A stretch of DNA of 64,000 nucleotides from Chondrosia reniformis (Eukaryota; Porifera; Demospongiae; Chondrillida; Chondrillidae): positions 3,348,001 to 3,412,000 of the forward strand of contig OX359191.1 in assembly GCA_947172415.1 (NCBI GenBank), in the 5' to 3' direction. The translations under genes and the position numbers were made by a program. The notes below the pieces were generated by a model. That model did no database searches, was not told the DNA's origin, and saw only the letters and a list, made by a program, of their open reading frames with translations. The stretch's first letter is position 1. Each line of letters opens with the position of its first letter. Shown piece after piece: positions 49,723-61,072 of this stretch.

Positions 49723-50706
49723 AATCCAGATGGGAATGCCACCACTGGGAGAGCTGCAGACGTGAAGGTGAAAGAATACAAATCTCATAGGAGAGTGCCC
49801 ACCGAGACCATATAAAGTTTTATCCTTATATATATAATTTACATAACACCTATAATATCATGGTAATTAAAATTAGGTATTATTTTGAAATTACAAAAAA
49901 ACACTAAAACTTTGAGATACATTCTATAACAAGAAGGAAAAATACAATCAAATGTTCAACGGATATGCTGAATTTGTAAACCATACAATGCGTAGATTAT
50001 GTTAATAGGCATTAGGGTGACAAATCATCGTAGTTACATAAAGAAAGGTACCAAGTTACGAGGGAGAATGGAAATCCTGGAAAAGCTATCCGATAAGTTT
50101 TTGACAAGACCTGATTAAGTAAGGATACAAAGTCCCTGGGATGCTGAAATGGCCTAAAGGTCTACCAAATTCCAATACGCATGCATAACTTTGAGCAGCC
50201 TAAACAAACACAATATCAAAATATAGACAATTATCTCCTTATTGAAAGGGAAACTAGGCAAAAACTATCCGTCACAATCTAGCACACTTATGTCTTCTTC
50301 ATATGCCAAAGTGTCAGCGCCAGTGCGGTAGACGTTACTGGCTGAAATTACAGAATGTCCCAACAAGTCGATTGGCCGACTTGCCTAAAAATCATACCTT
50401 AAGTTTGTCATATGATGTTTAAATCAATATCCAAGTTTAGAAAATACATTTTTATAACTATTTCTAGAAAAGTATTGGCTTACCTCTTACCGTTAGTGAG
50501 ATACAAAGACTGAAGCTTTCAATTCTCTTCTTCTTCTTCAACGCTATTGCACAACACTCTAAAAACCATAGCAACCAATGTCACAATATTGTAAGGTGTT
50601 TCCATGGTAACCCACCTGTCATAAATTGGTTGCCATGGTGAAATAAGTCAACTTTTTCAAAATAATCGTTTTTGTCAGCTATTTTTGCATTTATGGTGAA
50701 ATGCAC
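49723..50706. other. Non-satellite island of unknown origin
   Basis: About 984 bp with no satellite and no match to other inserts in the window. The left edge is GC-richer with a 28-codon open frame (49729-49815, DGNATTGRAADVKVKEYKSH.. then TAA), which could be a captured exon end or chance; a TATAAAG lies across its stop. The middle is AT-rich with no frame. The right edge contains a cluster of X-box-like sites and a TTC-rich tract. It may be a captured piece of host gene or a solitary transposon. I cannot assign a function. Confidence 0.5.
50566..50642. promoter_or_regulatory. Cluster of RFX X-box-like motifs
   Basis: GTTTCCATGGTAAC at 50598-50611 fits the metazoan X-box consensus RYYNYYATRRNRAC at every position. 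GTTGCCATGGTGAA at 50629-50642 fits 13 of 14. CCATAGCAAC at 50566-50575 is a strong half-site. RFX factors bind such sites upstream of ciliary genes. Three within 77 bp is more than expected by chance, but no adjacent gene is visible. Confidence 0.45.
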
Positions 50707-51715
50707 TATAGTTGTTTGTTCTAGTTGTATGTACTAGAAACTATTAGTATATATAAGTACTAGTTGTATGTACAAGGTGTATGTAGTAGCAACTAGTCAC
50801 ATGTAATAGATATTTGTACTAGTTCTTTGTTCTAGTTGTATGTACAGGTTGTATGTACTAGTTGTAAGTACTGGTAACTATCTGTATGTCCTTGTTGTAT
50901 GTCCAAGTTGTATGCTCTAGTTGTATGTAGTTATATGTACTAGTTGTATGTATTAGTAACTACTTGTATGTACTAATTGTATGTACTAGTTGTGTACTAG
51001 TCGTATATTTGTACCAGTAACTAATTGTATGTACTAGTGGTATGTTCTAGTTGTATGTACCAGTAACTAGTTGTATGTACTAGTTTTATGTACTAGTACT
51101 GGTTTTGTTTATTAGTTATAGGTACTGGTTATATGTACTAGTTCTATGTACTAGTTAAAGTACTATTTGTATCTACTTGTTGTATGTACAAGCTGTATGG
51201 ACTAGTTGTATTTACTAGTTCCATGTACTAGTAACTAGTTGTAAGTACTAGTAACTAGTTGTACGTACTAGTTATATGTAGTAGTTGTATGTACTAGTTT
51301 ATGTACTAGTTGTATGCACTAGTTATATGTACTAATTGTATGTATTAGTTGTATATACTAGTTATATGTACTAGTAACTATCTGTATGTCCTAATTGTAT
51401 GTATATACTAGTTGTTTGAACTAGTTGTATGTAATTATATGTTTTACTTGTATGTACCAGTCGTGTTCAATTGTTGTATACACTAGTTATTTGTGCTAGT
51501 TTTAGTTACTAGTTGTATGTACTAGTTGTATAGACAAGGTGTATGTAGTAGTAACTAGTCGTATGTACTAGTTGTATGTACTAGTTGTGTGTACTAGTAA
51601 CTATCTGTATGTCCTAGTTGTATGTACTAGTTGTATGTAGTTATATGTACTACTTTTATATACTAGTAACTAGTTGTATGTACTAGTAACTAATTGTATG
51701 TACTAATTGTATGTA
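50707..51715 (+). repeat. Satellite variant rich in TAACTAG
   Basis: ACTAGTTGTATGT satellite with frequent GTACTAGTAACTAG junctions, a subtype uncommon elsewhere in the window. Ends at the strand switch near 51716 (GTATGTATATACACACAACT). Confidence 0.85.
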
Positions 51716-54055
51716 TATACACACAACTACTACATATAACTAGTACATACACATTTAACTAGTACATATGAATAATACCTACGGCTAGTACATAGAACTT
51801 TTACCTAAAACTAGTTACTAGTACATACAACTAGAAAATGCAACTAGTAAAATCCACTATTACCTACAGCTAGTTCATATAAATATATAGTACAAACAAT
51901 TACTGCATATAACTAGTACATACACATATAACTATTACATGTAAATAGTACATACAACTAGTAAATACAACTAGTACATGCAACTAGTACATACAACTAG
52001 TACATACAACTAGGACCTAAAACTAGTAAATTCAACTATTAAATACAACTAGTACATGCAATTAGTACATACAACTAGTACATAAAACTATTAAAAAAAA
52101 CAACTAGTTCATTCAACTGGTACACGAAACTAGTTCATAGAACTATATAGTCCATACACCTACTAAATACAACTAGTATCTAGCACATACAACTAGTACA
52201 TAGAACTAGTCCATACAACTACTACATACACCTAGTATGTAGCACTTACAACTAGTACATACAACTAATACATACAAGTAGTAGACACAACTAGTACACA
52301 CAACTAGTACATACAACTAGTACATACAACTAGTACATACAACTAGTACATACAACAAGTACACATACCTAGTACATACACATATAACTAGTATATATAT
52401 ATAGTACGTACATTAAACTAAAACTCCAACTAGTACATAGAAGTATTACATAGAATTAGTACATACATCTAGTACATACAACTAGTACATACAACTGGCA
52501 CATACAACTAGTACTAACAACTAGTTCCCACAACTTGTACTTACAACTAGAACCTATGATTAGAACATACACATATAACTAGTACATATAAATAGTACGT
52601 ACATTAAACTAGAACTCCAACTACTATATAGAATTATTACATACAATTAGTACACACATCTAGTACATACAACCAGTACAAACAACTGGGACATACAACT
52701 AGTAAATTTAATTAGTGCCTACAGTTAGTAAATATTATCAGTACTGGTACATACCACTAGTTCATGCAACTTGTACTTACAACTAGTGCCTATGACTAGA
52801 ACATACACATATAACTAGTACATAAATATAGTACATACAACTAGTACATTAAACCGGAACTCCAACTAGTACATAGAATTATTACATACTATTAGTACAT
52901 ACATCTAGTACATAAAACTAGTACATACAAATAGTACACACAACTAGTACACACAACTAGTATATGCAATTAGTACATACAACTATTACATTCAACTAGT
53001 ATATATAACTAGTACTTAAAACTAGTTAATTTATTTAGTACTAGTACATACGAGTACCTACTTAGAACGTAGTTTTACTAATACCAGAACCTACAACTAG
53101 TACATAAAACTAGTATATACAACTAGTACATCAAACAAGTACCTATAACTAGTACCCAACTACAACATATAACTAGTAAATATGCATAAACCTGGTACCT
53201 ATACACCTAGTACATACAATAAGTACCTGCAAACAGTACATACAACTAGTACATACAAGTAGTATACAATTAGTACATACAGCTAGTTCAAACAATTAGA
53301 ACAAAAAACTACATACAATAATACCTATAATTAGTATATATAACTTGTACTAGTACATTCAACTAGTACAAACAATTAGTATTTACAACTACCAAATATT
53401 ACCAGTAATAGTACATACAAGTAGTTAATACAACTACTATGTAAAACTAGTAGATAACTAGTACATATTGGTAGTACATAAAACTAGGACATACAACTAT
53501 TACATTCAATTAATAAATACAACTATAACATTCAACAAGTACTTGCCACTAGAACCTACAACTAGTAAATATAACTAGTGCTACTAAATACAACTAGTAC
53601 CTCCCTAGTACCTAGTATAACTAGTACTAGAACCTACAAGTAGTACATATACTAGTATATACAACTAGTACTTACAACTAGAACATATAACTAGTACATA
53701 CACATATAGCTAGTACATATAAATATTACATAGCATAGTACATACAACTAGTACAAACAACCACTGCGTATAACTAGTACATACACATGTAGCTAGTACA
53801 TATAAATAGTACATAGCACAGTACATACCACTAGTTCATAAAACTAGCACATACAACTAGTACCTATGAATATAACATACACAACCTAACCAGTATCTAG
53901 TTTAACTAGTACTAGGACCTCCTACTAGTATATACAACTTGTACATACATATTAAATTAGTACATACACCTAGTTCTAAAACTATTAAGTAGAACTAGTA
54001 TATACTATATAGAACGAGTACATGATAACTAATACATATAACTAGTACATACAAC

Positions 54056-57030
54056 TAGTACATATACAACTAGAACCTCCCTAGTACATAGTATAAGTAG
54101 TACAAGAATCAACAACTGGTACATACACATAGTACAAACAACTAGTACTTACAACTATTACATACAACTAGAAACTAGTAACTAGTACATACCTAGTACA
54201 TACAATTAGTACATAGAACTAGTTCAAACAATTAGAACATACAACTAGTACAAAGCTAGTACATACAACTAGTATAAACATACAACTAGTACACCGAACA
54301 TATACAAACAATTAGCACATACAACTAGTACTTTTAACTAGTACTTATACCAAGTTCACACACCTACTACATATACCTATTACATAAACATATAACTAGT
54401 ATATATGAATAGTACAAACACATAGTACATACAACTAAAACTAGTACATACAACTAGTATATATATAAAACTAGTACCTTTAGCTAGTACATACAAGTAT
54501 TACTTAAATTTCGTAGGTTCAACTAGTTCATAAAAGTAACTAGTAAATATAATTAGTACATGCGACTAGTATATACAACTAGTCCATACAACTAGTACAT
54601 GCAACTAGTACATACAATTAGGCCATATAACAAGTACATACACCTACTACATATAACTAGTACAATACACGTATACCTAGTAAATGTAAATAGTATCTAC
54701 AACTGGTACATACAGCTAGCGCATACAACTAGTACATATAACTAGTACCCACACATATAAATAGTACATACAAATAGTAAATACAACTAGTATATACAAC
54801 TAGTACATAGACTTAGTACATACAACCAGCTAATACAGCTAGTACCCACAAGTAGTACATATACCTAGTACATAAACATATCAGGGAGTACGGTAGTACT
54901 CCCTATGTAGGGATGACACGTTTTTTTGCATTCCCCATACATCGGTATAGGAGCAAAATCCCGAAATAAGCTGAAAATCGATAAAATAAGGCTATGTATA
55001 GCTAAATATACAATATACATACTCTAAATAGACCTTAAAGGCAAGCGAATATGTCCCGCTGGCAAAATAATAAACTTTAAAAATTCCCATTTTCGTCTTC
55101 TTCATATTCTTCTTATTATTCTTCTTCTTCTTCATCAGCCATAACTAAAAAACTAAATAAGCTTTTGGACTAATTGTTAAATGAAACTATTGCAAATTTT
55201 CCGAACTGTTTTCTTTTGTAGAAGCGAGAGCGATAACGCTATTATTGAGTATGACGGTTTTCATGGCCCCAGAGGCAAGGCCTCAATAAATTCGCCATTT
55301 TAATGACGTCATAATCAGTCGAAGATATCAAAACCAAAATGGGTTTTAATACAATCGAATTCCTAGCTTAGGCTCCATAAAATGTACAGAAACTAGAGAA
55401 AAATAAAAATTTTCTACAAAAATAGTGAAGATGCAGGGATGGCACAAAAAGCACTTAAACAAGAAAGGGATGTTACACCGTCAAGTATTAGCTATGCATG
55501 AATCCTACAAGCAAGGGTGTTGTATGATTCATGCATATATAGCTAATGCTTCACTGTGTAACATCCCTTTCTTGTTTATGTGCTTTTTGTGCCATCCCTA
55601 CATCTTTACTATTTTTGTAGAAAAATTTTATTTTTCTCTATATAGTATATAGTACATATAAATAGTACGTACAACTAGTTTATATAACTAGTACAAACAA
55701 CTGGTACATACACCCAGTACATACAAATGTAACAAGTACATATAAGTAGTACATACAACTAGTACATACAACTAGTACTTATAAATAGTACATATAACTA
55801 ATACACATAACTAGTACATATAACTAATACATACATCTAGTCTAGTATATACAACTGGTACCTCCCTAGTACGTAGTACAATTAGGACTAGAACCTACAA
55901 CTAGTATATACTACTAGTACATACAACTAGTACATGCAACTAGTACATATAACTAGTACATATAACTAGTACATATGACTAGTACATACACATATAACTA
56001 GTGCATAAATATTATACATACAACTAGTACAAAAAAATAGTTCACACAAACAAACAAGTAGTTCATAGAACTAGTTCATTCCTAGTACCTAGTATAACTT
56101 GTACTAGAACCTAAAACTCGTTCAAACATCTCGTACATACAACTAGTAAATACAATTAGGCAATAGTACATACAACTAGTACATTCAACTAGTACATACA
56201 AATAGTACATACCAAGAGTACATACAACTAGTACATATAAGTAGTACATACAACAATTACCCACTACTTATACATTCAACTAGTACAAATAACTCCAACA
56301 TTCGCTAGTACATACAAATAGTTTTGAGTACATTCAAACATTACATTCAACTAGTACATTTCTAGTATATACAATTAGTACATAGAACTAGTTCAAACAA
56401 TTAGAACATACAACTACTACATTCACCTAGTATATACTATTTGTACATACAATTAGTACATACAAATAGTACATGCAACTAGTATATAAAGCTAGACTAT
56501 ACAACTAATAACTAGTACATATAACTAGTGCATAGCTACTACTTACAACTAGTATATACATACAACTAGTGCATACAACTAATACAGACAATTAGTACAT
56601 AAAACTACTACATTCAACTACTACATACAACCAGAACCTACAACTAGTAAATATAACTAGTACTAGTACATAGAACTAGTACATACAACTAATTCGATAT
56701 AGTAGTACTTACAACTAGTGCGTACAACTAATGCCTACTTAGTACCTACTATAACTAGTACTAGAACCTACAACTAGTACATACAGCTGGCGCATACACG
56801 TAGTATAGGCAACTTGTACATACAACTGTTACATACAACTACTACATATAACCCGTACATACACATAAAACTAGTATATAAAAATAGTACATACACTTAG
56901 TACATGCAACAAGTACATACAAAACGTACATACAACTAGTACATACAACTAGTACATACAACTAGTACACACAACTAGAAACTAGTACATACACCTAGTT
57001 CAAAGAACGAGTGCATAATACTAGAACATA
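54056..57030. repeat. Segmental duplication, copy 2 (pairs with 35966-38580)
   Basis: Matches 35966-38580 in direct orientation with local indels, including foldback element 54881-55645 in the same place. After about 57050 it joins satellite that pairs with 42425 onward, so copy 2 lacks the interval that holds the 1,408-bp duplication in copy 1. Confidence 0.75.
54881..55645 (+). mobile_element. Foldback element family A, copy 3
   Basis: About 765 bp, direct-orientation counterpart of 36799-37550. 5' end TCAGGGAGTACGGTAGTACT, CRE-like TGACGTCA at 55304-55311, 3' foldback 55393-55645. The 3' end reads CTCTATATAG rather than CTCTAG, a small local duplication at the boundary. Confidence 0.7.
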
Positions 57031-57982
57031 CAACTTGTATATACAACAAGTACATACAAAACGTACATACAACTAGTACATACATTTAGGCAATAGAATA
57101 TACAACTACTACAAACAACTAGTACATACAAATAGTACATACAACAAGTACATGTAACTAGTACATACAACAATTACACACTACTTATACATTCAACTAG
57201 TACAAATAACTACTACATTCGACAATTACATACAAATAGTATTGAGTACATACAACTAGTTCATACAACTAGTGCATACAATTAGTACACACGGATAGTA
57301 CATACAGCTAGTAAATATAACTAGTACATACTACTAGTACATAAAACTATAGAGTACATATAACTGGTACATATAACTAGTAGAAATAAACAGTACACAC
57401 AACTAGTTCATAAAACTAGTTCATACAACTAGTACATGTAACAAGTATCTAGTATATACAACTAGAATCTACCTAGTACATTGTATAAATAGTACAAGAA
57501 TCAACAACTGGTACATACACATAGTACATACAACTAGTACTTACAACTAGTACTTACAACTAGAAACTAGTAACTAGTACATACCTAGTACAAACAATTA
57601 GAACATAGAACTAGTTGAAACAAATAGAACATACAACTACTACATACACCTAGTACATACAACTAGTACTTAGAACTAGTTCATATAACTAGTACATACA
57701 GTGGAACCTGAGTAAGCGGTCACCTTATTAAAGCGGTCACCTCCCTTTTCCGGTCGCCAACGTATACTCCCGAACAATCCGCTATATTGAAGTATACATC
57801 GAGACCTTGTTAATGTAGTCACCTGCGTAATGCGTTTAGCGGTCGCCCTTCCGTGGCCCCGAAGGGATTTCTCTACTCTGTAATGCGGCCATACAGATTT
57901 GAAAGTATGTAAATGATAACAATTTATCAATAAAATGTTCTAAAGAGTCTCCTTTACTCCTTCAGTGACTCTTGCAGCTTTC

Positions 57983-58327
57983 TTATAAAGTTCTGGTGTC
58001 CATCGAAATGATAAAACATGGAACTTCCAGCCCGAGACCAACACCACGATTCACAGGGCTGCCAGTGACCTCACACACAATCTGGTTCCCTTGTCTGAGG
58101 AGGAAAAAGTGAGTATATCGAGTGAATGACCTTGGAACGTGACCTACAACCTGTCCGTTCTTCTTTACCGCCGTTGCCATTGGGTCATATGGGTTGGATG
58201 GCTCTGCTTCCACCTCTAAAACTTCTCCTGGCTCTGGTGTCCACAAGTCTTTATAATCATGGAACCCACGAATAAACGATGCGTAGCTAAAGTGAGAAAC
58301 AGATACAGAAGTGGCATTCGCAGCCAT
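57983..58327 (-). pseudogene. HIRAN-domain gene, left arm of copy 2 (frameshifted)
   Basis: Starts MAANATSVSVSHFSYASFIR and is intact through the HIRAN core (NPYDPMATAV, GQVVGHVPRSF, GNQIVCEVTG) to EVPCF. A one-base deletion in the A run near 58013 (four A where copy 1 has five) then shifts the frame, ending ..SMDTRTL at 114 codons instead of 124. Only the last dozen residues are altered, so a partly folded protein could still be made. Confidence 0.7.
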
Positions 58328-58407
58328 ACGACGGAAGCTTGATTAGGTAGCAGCTGCCTTACACCCACGCTAACACGTTTCGTTATAGCTATGCTCGCGC
58401 CTCTAAC
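58328..58407. promoter_or_regulatory. 80-bp divergent intergenic region, copy 2
   Basis: Between HIRAN (minus) and transposase (plus) starts; same length and motifs as in copy 1, with CAGCTG. Candidate bidirectional promoter that would co-express the two proteins. Confidence 0.45.
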
Positions 58408-59961
58408 ATGCCTCGAAAAGAATTGACATTGAAACAACGTGTGGAGGTGATTAGGTACCAAAAGAGCCACCCAAAAGAAGGAACTCAAATTTTGGCAGAA
58501 CGTTTTGGCTGTGGCAGAACACAGATTTAGTCAATTTTGAAAGCCAGGGAGGAGATTCTTTAAGATTTTGAAAAGAATGGAAGTGAAGACAAGAAGAGGA
58601 ACAGAAAAGCTGAATTTCCGGACATTGATGATGCTGTTTACAAATGGTACTGTCTTGGTCGGGAAAGGAACATTCCCATATCAGGACCAATGCTCCAGGA
58701 GGAGGCCCGTTTGATTGCTGAACGACTCGAGAATTCCCGGTTCAAGCCATCCAATGGTTGGCTCCAGTCATTCAAAGCTCGCCACAATTTAAAAATGCTC
58801 ACAGTTTGTGTAGAGTCAGCTAGTGTTCCCCAAGGAACGGTGGAGGCATGGCATAGCAGAGTGAAGGATTTGGTGATAGGGTATGTACCAAAGAACATTT
58901 GGAACACTGATGAGACCGGCTGCTTTTTCCGAGCCCTACCTGATAGAACCCTTGCTCAATCTGCTTCACAGTGTAAGGGTGGCAAAAAATCAAAAGACAG
59001 GGTGACTGTTGTCTTTTTCATCAATGCGGCTGGTGAGAAAGAACTACCAATTGTAATAGGCAAGTCAAAATCTCCTCATTGCTTTGGCGGCCTCAAAGAT
59101 AAGCAAAAACCACATGGAGTGCCATACTATGCAAATAAGAAAGCGTGGATGACTTCAGAGATTATGGATGATATCCTAGCATCACTTAACCAAAGACTGA
59201 AAAGGGAGGACCGCCACATTCTTCTTCTGCTTGATAATGCTCCTTGCCATCCTCGGGATTATCAAGACAGCTCCACATTTTCCAACATCAAAGTGGTATT
59301 CTTTCCAGTGAATACCACATCTCGTCTGCAACCACTCGATGCGGGAGTAATTCAAAGCTTCAAGTGCCAGTACAGGGCACTTTTGATCAAACATACATTA
59401 GCAGCAATTGATTCGTCAGCCAGCTTGTCCGCATTTGACATAGCCAAATCAGTGGATATCCTGACTGCCATTCGAATGATTAAACTTGCATGGCACAAAG
59501 TCAAAGAAGACACAATCATTAAGTGCTTCAAGAACTGTGGCGTGGTTGTGGGCAAAATAGACCACCTTTCAGATCCCTTCGCTGAAGTTGACGAATTGGA
59601 GGAGCTTGTCCACCACATTAACCCAACGATTTCTGCCCAGGAATGCATTCAGGCTGAGGAAGACATGCCAGCTTATGCCACTGTGCCAGAAGGAACAACA
59701 TTGGAAGATCTACCTACACAGTTGCGTGAAAAAGCCATCAGTGGAGAACTGCCATCCAATAGCCAAATCGAACTCGAGGACAACAGTGACGATGATGATG
59801 ATGATGATGATGTAGGTAGTGAAAATGATACCCCCAGTTCAGAAGTGAACAATTACACCATCCACACGTTTGATGAAGCCATTAGAGTCTCACATGACTT
59901 GCTCCATTTTTTGACCACTACTGCACTTTATACATGTTCTACCTTGTCCACAGTTCCTTGA
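58408..59961 (+). pseudogene. Tigger-like transposase, copy 2
   Basis: 517 codons from ATG 58408 (PRKELTLKQRV..) to TGA 59961. Two stops interrupt the N-terminal region: TAG at codon 41 (58528-58530, CAG in copy 1) and TAA at codon 52 (58561-58563, shared with all other arms). From codon 95 the frame is open and holds the second HTH and the complete DDE core with D168 (NTDETG), D276 (LLLDNAPCH) and D311 (LQPLDAGV). The acidic D-rich tract and C-terminal TFDEAIRVSHDL segment follow. The frame ends 15 bp into the right arm, so the natural C-terminus may have been replaced by the inverted duplication. Acts, in the family, by cut-and-paste at TA sites. Confidence 0.88.
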
Positions 59962-60383
59962 GGAACACTAGCTGACTCTCCACAAACTGTGAGCATTTTT
60001 AAATGGTGGCGAGCTTTGAATGACTGGAGTCAGCCATTGGATGCCTTGAACCGGGAATTCTCGAGTCGTTCAGCAATCAAACGGGCCTCCTCCTGGAGCA
60101 TTGGTCCTGATATGGGAATGTTCCTTTCCCGACCAAGACAGTACCATATGTAAACAGCATCATCAATGTCCGGAAATTCAGCTTTTCTGTTCCTCTTCTT
60201 GTCTTCACTTCCATTCTTTTCAAAATCTTAAAGAATCTCCTCCTTGGCTTTCAAAATTGACTGAATCTGTGTTCTGCCACAGCCAAAACGTTCTGCCAAA
60301 ATTTGAGTTCCTTCTTTTGGGTGGCTCTTTTGGTACCTAATCACCTCCACACGTTGTTTCAATGTCAATTCTCTTCGAGGCAT
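59947..60383 (-). pseudogene. Duplicate transposase N-terminus in right arm, copy 2
   Basis: Minus-strand ATG at 60383 (PRRELTLKQRV-type). Carries the common TAA stop (60230-60228) but not the TAG of the other arm. Ends at the arm junction 59947 without a catalytic domain. Confidence 0.8.
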
Positions 60384-60463
60384 GTTAGAGGCGCGAGCAT
60401 AGCTATAACGAAACGTGTTAGCGTGGGTGTATAGCAGCTGCTACCCAATCAAGCTTCATTCGT

Positions 60464-60832
60464 ATGGCTGCGAACGCCACTTCTGTATCTGTTTCTCACT
60501 TTAGCTACGCATCGTTTATTCGTGGGTTCCATGATTATAAAGACTTGTGGACACCAGAGCCAGGAGAAGTTTTAGAGGTGGAAGCAGAGCCGTCCAACCC
60601 ATATGACCCAATGGCAACGGCGGTAAAGAAGAACGGACAGGTTGTAGGTCACGTTCCAAGGTCATTCGCTCGATATACTCACTTTTTCCTCCTCAGACAA
60701 GGGAACCAGCAGCCCTGTGAATCGTTGTTTTGGTCTCGGGCTGGAAGTTCCATGTTTTTATCATTTCGATGGACACCAGAACTTTATAAGAAAGCTGCAA
60801 GAGTCACTGAAGGAGTAAAGGAGACTCTTTAG
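60464..60832 (+). pseudogene. HIRAN-domain gene, right arm of copy 2 (deletion)
   Basis: Intact from MAANATSVSV to FFLLRQGNQ. A 20-bp deletion at about 60709 (present sequence in the other arms reads ATTGTGTGTGAGGTCACTGG) then shifts the frame, and the C-terminal half of the HIRAN fold is lost (QPCESLFWSRAG..). The frame still runs to 122 codons by chance. Non-functional domain expected. Confidence 0.72.
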
Positions 60833-61072
60833 AACATTTTATCGATAAATTGTTGTCATTTACGTCCTTTCAAATCTGTATGGCCGCATTACAGAGTAGA
60901 GAAATCCCTTCGGGGCCACGGAAGGGCGACCGCTATATGCATTACGCAGGTGACCACATTAACAAGGTCTCGATGTAATCTTCAATTAGCGGATTGTTCG
61001 GGAGTATACGTTGGCGACCGGAAAAGGGAGGTGACCGCTTTAATAAGGTGACCGCTTACTCAGGTTCCACTG

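Larger units (their letters stand above)
51716..57698 (-). repeat. Inverted satellite block (left arm of palindrome 2)
   Basis: The + strand reads ACATACAACTAGT. The last 600 bp before 57699 are the reverse complement of the first 600 bp after 61072. The 54056-57030 part duplicates 35966-38580. Contains foldback copy 3. Confidence 0.88.
57699..61072. mobile_element. Tigger/pogo-like transposon with HIRAN genes, copy 2
   Basis: 3,374 bp with perfect CAGTGGAACCTGAG ends and TA on each side. Left arm 57699-58844, core 58845-59946 (1,102 bp, the same length as copy 1) and right arm 59947-61072. The core is in the opposite orientation to copy 1, while the immediate satellite flanks are the same on each side because they are themselves palindromic. 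The core protein differs from copy 1 at about one residue, so the two copies separated recently. Both HIRAN genes here are frameshifted. Confidence 0.9.
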
